A stretch of DNA of 64,000 nucleotides, from the NCBI RefSeq assembly GCF_001692325.1, contig NZ_LXKN01000017.1, forward strand, positions 21,502 through 85,501, read 5' to 3'. Each line of letters begins with the position of its first letter. Positions within the stretch are counted from its first letter, which is position 1. Under the pieces are notes generated by a model. It searched no databases. It was not told the DNA's origin and saw only the letters and a program-made list of their open reading frames with translations. The position numbers and the translations under genes were made by a program. This document shows positions 34,212 through 43,141 of this stretch, piece by piece. The DNA comes from Rhizobium sp. AC27/96 (GTDB lineage: Bacteria > Pseudomonadota > Alphaproteobacteria > Rhizobiales > Rhizobiaceae).

Positions 34212-34915
34212 TTGCGACCTCGAACCATCTCGCCGCATCGAGGCAGATCATTTCCGCTACCAAAGGCGCGCCGCAGGTTTCCTGCATCGGTGCTCGATCC
34301 TTCCTGCTCGAAGCACCAGGTGAATTCGATCTTCCCGCGCAGCGATGGATCTGGTCCTTGGCACAAGCGGTAAAGGGCTGGGCGGATATCGCTGAATTGA
34401 TCCCCGGAATGACCAATCTCCTGGCGATCTTCAAGGAGACGCCTGAAGATCCGGAAGCCATCGTGAGCCGGCTTCTTGAGGCGTGGGATGCCGCTGGAAG
34501 TCTCGATTTGGCGGGAAAGATTGTCGAAATTCCCGTTCATTACGGTGGTCCCTACGCAATCGACCTTCCAGCCATCTGCGATTTTTGCGGATTGAGCGAC
34601 CGCGAGGTCGTGCGCATTCACCATGAGGCAAGCTACCGCGTCTTCGCCCTGGGAAGCGCGCCCGGTTTCGCCTACCTGCATGGCCTCGATCCGCGCATAT
34701 ACATGCCTCGCAAGACCGTGCCCTCGTTGAAGATGGAAAAGGGCAGCGTGACAATCGGCGGAATGCAGACGGGCATTGCCATGCTGACCGGCCCGAATGG
34801 ATGGAACTCCCTCGGCCACGCCGAATTGCAGATGTTTGATCCGTCTTCCTCGACGCCGGCTCTTTTGGCGCCCGGCGATACGGTGCGGTTTTTGCCGGCA
34901 AGGATCGAGCTATGA
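34208..34915 (+). CDS. pxpB: 5-oxoprolinase subunit PxpB / carboxyltransferase AHS1-domain protein (KipI family)
   Basis: Protein of 235 residues in the KipI/PxpB (AHS1) family. The central motifs GSAPGFAYLHGL and GSVTIGGMQTGIA and a cyclophilin-like beta fold are visible. The region before them (PRKTVPSLKMEKGS) differs from the common PRxxVPAGSV pattern, so the enzyme may be specialised. PxpB with PxpA and PxpC hydrolyses 5-oxoproline in bacteria; AHS1 is also half of the urea carboxylase transferase domain. ATGA overlaps join it to genes on both sides. Confidence 0.88.
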   Translation: MIATSNHLAASRQIISATKGAPQVSCIGARSFLLEAPGEFDLPAQRWIWSLAQAVKGWADIAELIPGMTNLLAIFKETPEDPEAIVSRLLEAWDAAGSLDLAGKIVEIPVHYGGPYAIDLPAICDFCGLSDREVVRIHHEASYRVFALGSAPGFAYLHGLDPRIYMPRKTVPSLKMEKGSVTIGGMQTGIAMLTGPNGWNSLGHAELQMFDPSSSTPALLAPGDTVRFLPARIEL

Positions 34916-35907
34916 TCGAGATCATCGAAACCGGTCCGTTCAACACCGTCCAGGATCTTGGGCGCCCCGGCTATCGTGACATCGGGGTATCGGCCAGCGG
35001 CGCTATGGATTGCCTGGCTGTCAGGATCGGCAACATCCTGATCGGCAACGGCGATGATGCGGCAGCGATAGAAGTTCAGACATTTCCATTCAGGCTGCGA
35101 TTTGAGGCCGGCATGGCCTTTGCCGTGACGGGTGCCGATGGCAATCCGATACTGGACGGCCGTGAGTTGCTGCCATGGTGTGCCTATGTCGCCGAGCCTG
35201 GTCAGATCCTGGAACTCAGGCAACCACCGAGATTGGCGCGTGCTTACATCGTGTTCGGCGGCGGTCTGGACGTGCCGGTTCTCATGGGCTCGCGAAGCAC
35301 AGCCCTGCGCGGCGGATTTGGCGGAAATGCCGGCCGGCCGCTTGCCAAAGGCGACAGAATTGGAGTTGGCATATCTGGCGATGCGCTCCCCCTGCTGCCA
35401 AGCGGCATGGCGGTCATCGAGCCGGCGGTAGCGTTGCGCGACGCCTTCCCGGCTATGGTCGATGGGGTATTGCCAGTCCGCGCGATCGCCGCTGGCGAAC
35501 ATGATCTGTTTGCCGCCGATGGCGAGGCCTTCTGGGGCCAGACCTGGAGGATATCATCGAGTAGCGACCGCACCGGCTATCGCCTTTCCGGCGAGCCGAT
35601 CAGGCCGGTAAAGGCCATCGAGATGCGCTCTCATGGTGTCGTGCCTGGGGTGATCCAGGTTCCGCCGAGTGGCGAGCCGATCGTTCAAATGAGCGATGCC
35701 AACACCGCGGGTGGCTATCCCAAGATCGCGGGCGTCATCGAATGCGATCTGTGGCGTCTCGGCCAGGCTCGCATCGGCAACCGTTTGCGGTTCGTCCGCT
35801 CGACGCATGCCGAGGCACGCACTGTAGAGCAGGCAGTTACCCGTTATGTCGAGGACATCAGGCAGACCTCGCAGATGGTCAAGCGCGCCTTGAAGGCGAT
35901 GGCCTGA
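34912..35907 (+). CDS. pxpC: 5-oxoprolinase subunit PxpC / biotin-dependent carboxyltransferase AHS2-domain protein (KipA family)
   Basis: Protein of 331 residues in the KipA/PxpC (AHS2) family. Typical segments are TVQDLGRPGYRDIGVSASG (residues 10-28), IEVQ, GGGLDVP and the later QMSDANTAGGYPKIA. AHS2 proteins are homologous to the second half of the carboxyltransferase domain of urea carboxylase. It overlaps PxpB by ATGA, and the two should form a heteromer. In this operon a biotin carboxylase and carrier are available, so real biotin-dependent transfer is plausible (inference). Confidence 0.9.
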   Translation: MIEIIETGPFNTVQDLGRPGYRDIGVSASGAMDCLAVRIGNILIGNGDDAAAIEVQTFPFRLRFEAGMAFAVTGADGNPILDGRELLPWCAYVAEPGQILELRQPPRLARAYIVFGGGLDVPVLMGSRSTALRGGFGGNAGRPLAKGDRIGVGISGDALPLLPSGMAVIEPAVALRDAFPAMVDGVLPVRAIAAGEHDLFAADGEAFWGQTWRISSSSDRTGYRLSGEPIRPVKAIEMRSHGVVPGVIQVPPSGEPIVQMSDANTAGGYPKIAGVIECDLWRLGQARIGNRLRFVRSTHAEARTVEQAVTRYVEDIRQTSQMVKRALKAMA

Positions 35908-35935
35908 CGCGCTCGAGGGGATCATGGGGAGGGAA

Positions 35936-36706
35936 ATGGTGAAGATCGATCTGAACTCCGACATGGGCGAGGGCTTTGGCCCCTATCGGCTATGCGATGA
36001 CGAAGCGATGATGAAGATCGTCTCGTCGACCAATATCGCCTGCGGCTTTCATGGCGGCGACCCGGATACGATGGCGCGCATGGTACGTCTTGCGAAGCAA
36101 AATGGCGTCGGTATCGGCGCGCATCCGGGCCTGCCGGACCGAACCGGATTCGGCAGGCGCGAGATGCCGTTTCAGCCGGATGAACTGCGCCAGCAGATGC
36201 TCTATCAACTCGGCGCGCTGATTGCGATCGCCAAGAGCGAAGGCATGACGGTCGGGCATTTCAGCTTTCATGCAGCCATGGGCAATATGGTCAATCGTGA
36301 TCCCGCGCTCGCCGACCTGATGATGGGTGCCATTTCTGCCGTCGATCCTCGCCTGGCTATATTTGTTACCGCCGGCAGCGTGATCGAGATAGCGGCAAGA
36401 CGTGCCGGGCTCAAGACGCTGGCGCTGTTTCTGGCCGATCGTGCCTATGAGACGGATGGCACGCTCGTTGCGCGTGGCCAGCCTGGCGCATTGGTCAAAG
36501 ACGAGGCTTCTGTCCGTGCGCGGGTAAGACGCTTCCTCCGCGACGGGACGGTCGAGACAATCGACGGCACCATAATTGCGATGTCCGCAAGGTCGATCCT
36601 CGTCCACAGCGATACGCCTGGCTCCCTGGAGCTTGCCCGGCTCATCCGCAGCGAAATCGAGGTTTCCGGCGCAACACTTGCGCCCGCCGCCGAGCTTGCC
36701 GCCTGA
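35936..36706 (+). CDS. pxpA: 5-oxoprolinase subunit PxpA (LamB/YcsF family)
   Basis: Deacetylase-like TIM-barrel protein of about 256 residues, the ring-opening subunit of bacterial 5-oxoprolinase. Family motifs are KIDLNSDMGEGFG at the N-terminus, ANIACGFHGGD-type sequence (TNIACGFHGGDPD), GIGAHPGLPDR and LADRAYETDGTLV. The ATG at 35936 matches the family start; an ATG at 35924 adds four residues. Both have purine-rich leaders at slightly short spacing. It follows PxpC by 28 bases. The operon suggests hydrolysis of a carboxylated lactam (inference). Confidence 0.92.
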   Translation: MVKIDLNSDMGEGFGPYRLCDDEAMMKIVSSTNIACGFHGGDPDTMARMVRLAKQNGVGIGAHPGLPDRTGFGRREMPFQPDELRQQMLYQLGALIAIAKSEGMTVGHFSFHAAMGNMVNRDPALADLMMGAISAVDPRLAIFVTAGSVIEIAARRAGLKTLALFLADRAYETDGTLVARGQPGALVKDEASVRARVRRFLRDGTVETIDGTIIAMSARSILVHSDTPGSLELARLIRSEIEVSGATLAPAAELAA

Positions 36707-36755
36707 TTGCCCGCGATAACCAGATTTCCCGTTTTCCTATCGAAAGATCACGCCA

Positions 36756-37961
36756 ATGCCCTCTATCGCCGATCGCCTCAAGAATGTTTCCATATCTGCC
36801 TCTGCTGCCATGACCCAGCGTGCCAGGGAACTGGCTGCAAGCGGCGTCAAGGTCGTCAGCCTATCGGCCGGAGAGCCGGATTTTCCGACGCCTGGTCATG
36901 CCATCGAGGAAGCGCACGCCGCCGCACTCGGTGGGGATACGAAGTATCCGCCGATGGACGGCACCCCGATGCTGAAGGCGGCAATCAGCAGAAAGTTCAA
37001 GAGGGACAATAATCTTGACTACGATGCCAGCCAGATCGTCGTCTCTGGCGGTGGCAAGCAGGTCATTTTCAACGCCATGCTTGCCACCTGCAATCCCGGT
37101 GATGAGGTCGTCATTCCCACTCCGTCATGGGTCAGTTACGCCGATATCGTCAAATTTGCCGGCGGCGTGCCGGTGCCCGTTCCTTGCTTCGAGCAGGCGG
37201 GTTTCAAGCTGCGTCCCGAGGATCTTGAGGCTGCGATCACGCCGCGCACCAAATGGCTTGTTCTGAACTTTCCAAACAATCCGACGGGAGCCGCCTGCTC
37301 GCGCGCGCAAATGGTGGCGATTGCCGAAGTCATGCTGCGCCATCCCCATGTCTGGATCCTCACGGACGATATCTATGAGCACCTGGTCTATGACGGGTTC
37401 GAATTCTGCACGATCGCCGATGCCGAACCCCGGCTCTATGATCGCGTCCTGACGATGAACGGCATCTCGAAGGCCTATGCCATGACCGGCTGGCGGCTGG
37501 GCTATTGTGCCAGCGGATCGAAGGAACTGATTGCCGCCATCAGCAATGTCAACGGCCAGAATGCCGGCGGCATCGCGACCGTCGTTCAGGCGGCTGCCAT
37601 CGCGGCGCTGGAAGGTCCGCAGGATCTTCTGAGAGAGCGGGCGGCAATCTACAGGGAAAGACGCGATTTCGTTCTCGACGAGTTGTCGAAGGTCGAGGGG
37701 CTGCGCTGCCATAAGCCCGAAGGCGCTTTCTATCTCTATCCCAATATGTCCGGCCTGATCGGCAAGACCACCAAGGGCGGCCGCAGGATCGAGACCGATG
37801 TCGATTTCGTCATGGCGCTTGTCGATGAGCATCACGTCGCGACGGTGCAGGGCTCGGCTTACGGCATGAGCCCCTATTTCCGCATCTCCTATGCGACAAG
37901 CATGGAAAAGCTACGCGAGGGTTGCGCGCGTATCGCCCAGTTCTGCCAAGGCATGCGTTGA
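36756..37961 (+). CDS. Pyridoxal-phosphate-dependent aminotransferase, class I
   Basis: Fold-type I aminotransferase of 401 residues, aspartate-aminotransferase-like (AspC of the thermophilic/rhizobial Ib type). Visible are SAGEPDFPTP (37-46), the PLP-stacking stretch PTPSWVSY, NNPTG at 174-178, TDDIYEHL at 203-210 and Schiff-base lysine K239 in NGISKAYAMTGWRLGY. It lies 49 bases downstream of pxpA in the same direction, so it is probably the last gene of that operon. It could transaminate the amino acid freed by ring opening, such as glutamate or an analogue (inference). Confidence 0.92.
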   Translation: MPSIADRLKNVSISASAAMTQRARELAASGVKVVSLSAGEPDFPTPGHAIEEAHAAALGGDTKYPPMDGTPMLKAAISRKFKRDNNLDYDASQIVVSGGGKQVIFNAMLATCNPGDEVVIPTPSWVSYADIVKFAGGVPVPVPCFEQAGFKLRPEDLEAAITPRTKWLVLNFPNNPTGAACSRAQMVAIAEVMLRHPHVWILTDDIYEHLVYDGFEFCTIADAEPRLYDRVLTMNGISKAYAMTGWRLGYCASGSKELIAAISNVNGQNAGGIATVVQAAAIAALEGPQDLLRERAAIYRERRDFVLDELSKVEGLRCHKPEGAFYLYPNMSGLIGKTTKGGRRIETDVDFVMALVDEHHVATVQGSAYGMSPYFRISYATSMEKLREGCARIAQFCQGMR

Positions 37962-37964
37962 AAG

Positions 37965-37997
37965 CGCCCACCGCCCGGGTCTTTGGGGTGGCGGGCG
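37965..37997. terminator. GC-rich imperfect stem-loop between convergent genes
   Basis: Bases 37965-37976 can pair with 37986-37997 over 12 positions with one mismatch and one G-T pair, around a nine-base loop. It starts four bases after the aminotransferase stop and ends 12 bases before the LysR 3' end. No T-run follows, so it may be a bidirectional transcript barrier rather than a classical terminator. Confidence 0.5.
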
Positions 37998-38008
37998 GCG
38001 AAGGCAAT

Positions 38009-38923
38009 TCAGAGGTTTTGGAATTTCAGCTGTTCGGTCAGTTCGACGAGGATATCCTTGACGGCAAATGCCGGTTCCGACAGCGAATTCTGATCGGATG
38101 TGCACAGCGACAAGGTTTCCTCGATCCGGGGAGAGACGAGCCGGCACACGAGGGGTTCGTTCGTTTCCACCACGATACGATCGGCGATGGCCTTTGGCAT
38201 GATCGTCGCACCAAGGCCGCTACCAACGGCGCGCGCCAGTGTTCGCACAATTTCGACCTCGGCTACGACCTTCAGATTGATGCGGCTACGGGTGAATGCG
38301 GCATCGACGGCACGACGGACGAAATTGTAAGCCGGCGGCAACAACATCGGCATGCCATCCAGCGCGCCGACGGGCAGGGGTTTCGGGTCCGAGTCGACCG
38401 CGAGATTGCGGTGGGCAACGAAATAGAATTCTTCCCGGAGGATCGGCTCGAAGCGTACGCCCTTGATCGGACCAACGCCGTGGATCAGCGCCATTTCCAG
38501 CCGCCCGTTCATGATCATCTGGCTGTAGGTCTGGCCGACGCTCTCCGTCAGATGAAGGAGGATTCCCGGGTGCCTCTTTCTTGTTTCCGCCAGAAGGTCG
38601 GCCGAGAGCGTGGCGGCACTGCTGAAGGGCACGAGGCCGACCGAAACACGCCCTGCAAGGGAGTTTCCGGCGGCGGCCGCATCGGCCTGGGCCTGCTCCA
38701 TCTGGCGCAGAATGATCTGGGCGTGCCGATAGACCGCATGTCCCGCGTCGGTCATGCTGACGCCCTGCTGGCTTCGGATCAGCAGTTTCTGACCGAAATG
38801 CTCCTCGAGCGCCGCCAGCTGCTGGCTCAGGGCCGGCTGGGCGAGGTGCAGGATATCGGCGGCCCGCGTGATGCTGCCGCTATCAACGATCGCGATGAAG
38901 GATTTGAAACGTCTGATGTCCAT
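38009..38923 (-). CDS. LysR family regulator, Nac/Cbl-like
   Basis: Regulator of 304 residues. The helix-turn-helix (residues about 5-60) reads FKSFIAIVDSGSITRAADIL, then AQPALSQQLAALEEHFGQKLL, close to the nitrogen-assimilation-control branch of the LysR family. It is divergent from the SDR-ABC transporter operon at 39168 and convergent with the aminotransferase gene. The position suggests control of the amino acid importer and possibly the upstream lactam operon. The effector is unknown. Confidence 0.92.
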   Translation of the reverse strand: MDIRRFKSFIAIVDSGSITRAADILHLAQPALSQQLAALEEHFGQKLLIRSQQGVSMTDAGHAVYRHAQIILRQMEQAQADAAAAGNSLAGRVSVGLVPFSSAATLSADLLAETRKRHPGILLHLTESVGQTYSQMIMNGRLEMALIHGVGPIKGVRFEPILREEFYFVAHRNLAVDSDPKPLPVGALDGMPMLLPPAYNFVRRAVDAAFTRSRINLKVVAEVEIVRTLARAVGSGLGATIMPKAIADRIVVETNEPLVCRLVSPRIEETLSLCTSDQNSLSEPAFAVKDILVELTEQLKFQNL

Positions 38924-39167
38924 GGCATTGGCTGCTGTTTAGTCTGCGGGGTCATGTTTGCAGACGCGCATCTGTTTTGCAACGCGGATCGGGGTCGGAA
39001 AGCCAGGCGCGCTCTTGCCGAAAAAGAGCGCAACTACCTGCGGCGGCAGCATTTTCGCGGGTGGTTGGCCGGCCTCCATAAAACTTACTTATTGCTCCAA
39101 AACTAATCGGTCTTAGGCAAGCCGTTGAAGCTTCGCTACTGTCTGCAGCAACAATAAGGGAACCAGA

Positions 39168-39947
39168 ATGCCATTCTCCGATTACAAGACCGCATTGGTC
39201 ACCGGCGCTTCCTCCGGCATCGGCGCTGCAGTGGTGGAGCGCCTCCGCCGCGAGAACATCGAGGTGCATGCGATTGCGCGCAGCGCCGGTGCGCTGGAGG
39301 AACTGGCCGAGCGTACGGGATGTATCGCGCATGTCATCGATGTGACGGATCGTGCCGCCATCGCCGATCTCGCAAACCGTGTTCAGTTCGATATTCTGGT
39401 TAACAATGCCGGCGTTGATCGCCCGAAGAAATTCCTTGAAGCGGACGAAGAGGACATTGATCTCCTCATCGACGTCAATCTTCGTGCCGTCCTGCATATC
39501 TGCCGCCTGATCGTGCCTGGCATGGTTGCTCGCGATCGTGGGCATGTCGTCAATATTTCCTCGATCGCCGGCAACTACAATTTTGGCGGCAATTCCACCT
39601 ATCATGCCGTGAAAGCCGGCGTCGCCATGCTGTCCAACCAGCTGCGCATCGACGCATTTGGCAAACGGGTGCGCGTGACCGAAATCTGCCCGGGCCGCAT
39701 TGCGACCGATATTTTCAATCACGTCCACGGCGATGATCCGGCTGTGCGCGAGCGCTTCATCGACGGGTTTGAGCTGCCGCAGGCGACCGATATCGCGGAT
39801 GCGATCGCCTTCGCGATCTCGGCGCCGGTCGCGGTCAATATCGGCCATATGGAGATCACCCCGACATTGCAGGTGATGGGTGGTCTTCAGACGGCAAAAC
39901 CGCAAATGCCCACAGCGACATCGGATGCAGAAGGCACGAAGCCGTGA
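39168..39947 (+). CDS. Short-chain dehydrogenase/reductase (YdfG/serine dehydrogenase-like)
   Basis: SDR of 259 residues. Coenzyme loop TGASSGIG at 12-19, NNAG at 79-82, catalytic S131/S132, Y145 and K149 (YHAVK). The sequence around VRVTEICPGRIATDIF resembles enzymes oxidising 3-hydroxy amino acids (YdfG/serine 3-dehydrogenase group). Start at 39168 is preceded by AAGGGAACC. It overlaps the first permease by GTGA, so it is the first gene of the amino acid import operon. A role in oxidising an imported hydroxy amino acid is likely (inference). Confidence 0.88.
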   Translation: MPFSDYKTALVTGASSGIGAAVVERLRRENIEVHAIARSAGALEELAERTGCIAHVIDVTDRAAIADLANRVQFDILVNNAGVDRPKKFLEADEEDIDLLIDVNLRAVLHICRLIVPGMVARDRGHVVNISSIAGNYNFGGNSTYHAVKAGVAMLSNQLRIDAFGKRVRVTEICPGRIATDIFNHVHGDDPAVRERFIDGFELPQATDIADAIAFAISAPVAVNIGHMEITPTLQVMGGLQTAKPQMPTATSDAEGTKP

Positions 39948-40651
39948 GCGGGTTCGATCTTTCCGCGATCCTGACCAATCCGGACTATCTCACGATGCTC
40001 CTGCAGGGCATCGGCATGACATTTGTCATCTTTATCGGCTCCTGGCTGCTTGCGATGCTGCTCGCCATTTTGCTTTTTGCGTTGCGGACTTCGCCATTCC
40101 GCATTGGCGACCCCATCGTAAAGGCCTACGTCTCCTATCATCGCAATGTCCCGACCCTTGTGCAGCTCATGCTATGGTATTTCGGGATCTATTCATTGAT
40201 GCCGCAAGGCCTTACCGACTGGCTCGCCAATCACAACGCCGAGGCCATATTCGCCGTCATCGGGCTCGGATTGTGCCAGGCGGCCTATTTCAGCGAAGAC
40301 TTACGCTCCGGCCTGCGCTCGGTCAGCCCGGGACAGATGGAAGCTGCCAAGGCGCTCGGTCATGGCTATGTCTCCGCACTGCGTTTCGTCATCATGCCTC
40401 AGGGCATACGCAACGCGCTGCCGCCGCTCATCAATCACAGTGTGTCCCTTTTCAAAAACAGCAGCATCGCGATTGTCATTGGTGCATCAGAGCTTACGCA
40501 TGCGATAAAGGAAATCGACAATGTCAGCTTTCGTACCTTTGAGATCTATCTAATCGGTACTGTCATCTATCTATTCTTCTCCCTCATCATAATGGCTTTG
40601 GGCGCACACCTTTCCATGCGAGCCGACCCGGTGCGGAGGGCGCGCACGTGA
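39944..40651 (+). CDS. Polar amino acid ABC transporter permease
   Basis: HisM/GlnP-type inner-membrane permease of 235 residues with about five TM segments. The ATPase-contact loop is readable as MEAAKALGHGYVSALRFVIMP (residues about 127-147, two parts), and the family-typical end of the loop PPLINHSVSLFKNSSI follows. GTG start overlaps the SDR stop, and the stop overlaps the next GTG start. Together with the following permease it forms the membrane channel. Confidence 0.92.
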   Translation: MSGFDLSAILTNPDYLTMLLQGIGMTFVIFIGSWLLAMLLAILLFALRTSPFRIGDPIVKAYVSYHRNVPTLVQLMLWYFGIYSLMPQGLTDWLANHNAEAIFAVIGLGLCQAAYFSEDLRSGLRSVSPGQMEAAKALGHGYVSALRFVIMPQGIRNALPPLINHSVSLFKNSSIAIVIGASELTHAIKEIDNVSFRTFEIYLIGTVIYLFFSLIIMALGAHLSMRADPVRRART

Positions 40652-41406
40652 TCCAGGATGTCATGACGATCATCCACGACTACTGGCTACTGTTGCTCGT
40701 CGGCCAATATCCCAATGGCCCGCTGGGTGGCCTCGCCAATACGCTCATCCTTTCAGCACTCGCCATTGCACTCGCCTTTCCCGTCAGCATCCTGTTCGCC
40801 TTGGCGCGCCTTTCCAAATGGTCGGTGCTCAGATGGCCGGTGACCGGCCTCGTCTACATCACGCGCGGTGTTCCGCTGCTGATGTTGATCCTTTGGTGCT
40901 ATTTCATCGTCCCGCTTTGGACTGGCGCTGACGTGCCAAGCTTCCTGATCCTGCTGGTAACGCTGGTCATATATGAGGGCGCTTTCCTGAGTGAGGTCGT
41001 GCGGGCCGGGATCGCGTCGCTCGGCCAAGGCCAGATGGATGCGGCAAGGGCACTTGGCCACAGCTATATCGGCGCGATGCGCTCCGTGATCTTGCCGCAG
41101 GCGCTCTACAACATGATCCCGAGTATGATCTCGACATTTGTCTCAACCATCAAGGATACGACGCTCGGCTATGTCATCAACGTGCCGGACCTGACATTTG
41201 CGGCAAGCCAGGTGAACAACCAGCTGCTCTCGCAACCCTTCCAGGTTTTCTTCATTCTTGCGGTGGTCTATTACCTCCTCTGCTGGAGCCTGACCCAGAT
41301 CGCCAACAGCGTTGAGAAGCGAATTTCCCGCCGACGTGCGGGACCACGCAAGGCTCGTCTTCGCACGGATGTCGTTCCCTTGAAAACATTTACGGAGCAG
41401 CCATGA
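40648..41406 (+). CDS. Polar amino acid ABC transporter permease
   Basis: Second HisQ-type permease of 252 residues. The EAA-like loop [21 protein letters not shown] (in two parts around residue 130) and following [19 protein letters not shown] are characteristic. A basic C-terminal tail ([15 protein letters not shown]) lies in the cytoplasm. GTG start overlaps the first permease by GTGA; the ATPase start overlaps its stop by ATGA, giving an unbroken translational chain. Confidence 0.92.
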   Translation: MIQDVMTIIHDYWLLLLVGQYPNGPLGGLANTLILSALAIALAFPVSILFALARLSKWSVLRWPVTGLVYITRGVPLLMLILWCYFIVPLWTGADVPSFLILLVTLVIYEGAFLSEVVRAGIASLGQGQMDAARALGHSYIGAMRSVILPQALYNMIPSMISTFVSTIKDTTLGYVINVPDLTFAASQVNNQLLSQPFQVFFILAVVYYLLCWSLTQIANSVEKRISRRRAGPRKARLRTDVVPLKTFTEQP

Positions 41407-42173
41407 GCATCCCAGTTTCCGGGTCGCAGGACGACGCTCAGGCGATACGCCTTCACGAGGTCTGCAAGAGCTACGGTCATTATCAGGTGTTGAAGAATAT
41501 CAATGCCGAGGTCAGTCGTGGCGAGGTGGTTGTCATTTGCGGGCCTTCCGGCTCCGGCAAGTCCACCCTCATCCGCACGATCAACAGGCTGGAGGAGATC
41601 AATAGCGGTTCGATAAACTTCGAGGGGCAAAACATCCACGCGCCAATGGCGAGTGGGGCGCTCAATCGGTTACGCAGCCGGATCGGTTTCGTCTTTCAGA
41701 ATTTCAACCTGTTTCCGCATCTGTCGGTGATCGACAACATTTCCATGTCGCCTATCCGGATCAAGGGCGTGCCGGCAAACGTAGCCCGCGACAAGGCCAC
41801 GAAGCTGCTTCACAGAGTGGGCTTGGCCGACAAGGCGAATGCCTATCCTGCCCAGCTTTCCGGCGGCCAGCAGCAACGCGTGGCAATCGCCCGGGCGCTT
41901 GCGATGGAGCCGCCGGTTATGCTGTTCGACGAGCCGACGAGTGCGCTTGACCCTGAAATGGTCGGCGAAGTCCTCAGTGTCATGAAAAGCCTGGCGGCCG
42001 AAGGAATGACCATGCTGTGCGTCACGCACGAAATGGGCTTCGCCCGCGATGTGGCGGACCGAATCTGGTTCATCGATGCCGGTGAGATCCTCGAGACCGC
42101 TCCTCCCGAAGAATTCTTCAAGAACCCTCAGCATCCCAGAGCTCAGCGTTTTCTTTCCGATCTGCGCCACTAA
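41403..42173 (+). CDS. Polar amino acid ABC transporter ATP-binding protein
   Basis: ATPase of 256 residues. Walker [11 protein letters not shown]-loop [11 protein letters not shown], signature [15 protein letters not shown], Walker [15 protein letters not shown] and H-loop VTHEMGFA are intact, in the HisP/GlnQ pattern. The gene couples by ATGA to the preceding permease and is followed after 31 bases by the binding protein. It energises uptake of a polar amino acid or related compound. Confidence 0.96.
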   Translation: MSIPVSGSQDDAQAIRLHEVCKSYGHYQVLKNINAEVSRGEVVVICGPSGSGKSTLIRTINRLEEINSGSINFEGQNIHAPMASGALNRLRSRIGFVFQNFNLFPHLSVIDNISMSPIRIKGVPANVARDKATKLLHRVGLADKANAYPAQLSGGQQQRVAIARALAMEPPVMLFDEPTSALDPEMVGEVLSVMKSLAAEGMTMLCVTHEMGFARDVADRIWFIDAGEILETAPPEEFFKNPQHPRAQRFLSDLRH

Positions 42174-42204
42174 GCATCAGAAACCAATAACAAGGAGAAC
42201 AGCA

Positions 42205-43041
42205 ATGAACTGGAAATACGTGACTGTCATATCCGCGCTGGCGGGCTTCGCTGCCGCCTTGCCGGCCAAGGCCGATCAGCTCGATACGATCATGTCGGCA
42301 AAGACGCTTCGCTGCGCGACTTATGCCGATGTTCCGCCGTTTTCCTCACCCGATCCGAAGACCCGCGAAATGGCAGGCTTCGACGTGGACCTGTGCAAGG
42401 CAATCGCAAATGAACTTGGCGTCAAGGCCGAGATCAAGCCGATTTCGGTCGAAGCCCGTGTGCCCGAAGTCAAGCTCGGCAGGGTCGACATCACGGTCGC
42501 AAATCTTGCCTATACATTAAGCCGGGCCGAGCAGATCCAATTCAGCGATCCCTATTATATCGCCAAGGAAATGCTGGTTGTGTTGGGCGATGACGCAGGC
42601 AAGAGCAAGACCGACTACGTGGGCCAGCGCCTCGCCTCGACCAAGGGTTCAACTTCCGAACTGGCGATCAAGCTCAACAAATCCGACCCTCTGACGTTCC
42701 AGGATACGGGATCGGCCTATCTGGCCGTCCAGCAGGGGAAAGCCCGCGGCATGGTCGCAAATACCATGACGACGACACTGCTCGTCAACCAATCGAAGAC
42801 GAAGGGCAAGCAGATGCGTATGATCGAGGATCCCCTGCTGTTGGAGCCGGTCGGCATCGGCATGCAAAAGGAGCAGCCTGCGCTGACCGCAAAGATCAAC
42901 GCCATCCTGCATAAGCTCGACGACACTGGCGAGATCAACAGGATCTGGGAAAAGTGGCTGGGCCCGAACACCGAATACAAGATGACCCGCACCGAGAAGG
43001 TGGTGCCGATCTCCGAATTGAAATTCGACCCGATCCCATAG
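42205..43041 (+). CDS. Polar amino acid ABC transporter substrate-binding protein
   Basis: Periplasmic family-3 binding protein of 278 residues. A signal peptide occupies residues 1-23 with cleavage after AKA. The family stretches MAGFDVDLCKAIANELG, VDITVANLAYTLSRAEQIQFSDPYY are visible. AAGGAG precedes the ATG at 42205. Ligand is not certain; an amino acid with a carboxylate is likely. It is followed by a hairpin at 43098 and the RraA-family gene. Confidence 0.93.
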   Translation: MNWKYVTVISALAGFAAALPAKADQLDTIMSAKTLRCATYADVPPFSSPDPKTREMAGFDVDLCKAIANELGVKAEIKPISVEARVPEVKLGRVDITVANLAYTLSRAEQIQFSDPYYIAKEMLVVLGDDAGKSKTDYVGQRLASTKGSTSELAIKLNKSDPLTFQDTGSAYLAVQQGKARGMVANTMTTTLLVNQSKTKGKQMRMIEDPLLLEPVGIGMQKEQPALTAKINAILHKLDDTGEINRIWEKWLGPNTEYKMTRTEKVVPISELKFDPIP

Positions 43042-43097
43042 GGCTGCGTTCCCGTACCCGTTAGAAATCATCCAACCCAAAATTGTCATTGATCGCA

Positions 43098-43119
43098 GGC
43101 GGCGGATATCTGCGCCGCC
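43098..43119 (+). other. Hairpin GGCGGCG-N8-CGCCGCC between binding protein and RraA gene
   Basis: Perfect seven-base GC-only stem with an eight-base loop (GATATCTG), 56 bases after the binding protein stop and 23 bases before the RraA start. It may stabilise the upstream mRNA or partially terminate, lowering expression of the downstream enzyme relative to the binding protein. Confidence 0.5.
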
Positions 43120-43141
43120 CGCTTAACCATGGGAGGTTTCC

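Noticed and set aside
38100..39106. Long plus-strand open frame opposite the LysR gene
   Set aside because: It is a shadow of the LysR coding strand, which has clear helix-turn-helix and effector domains.
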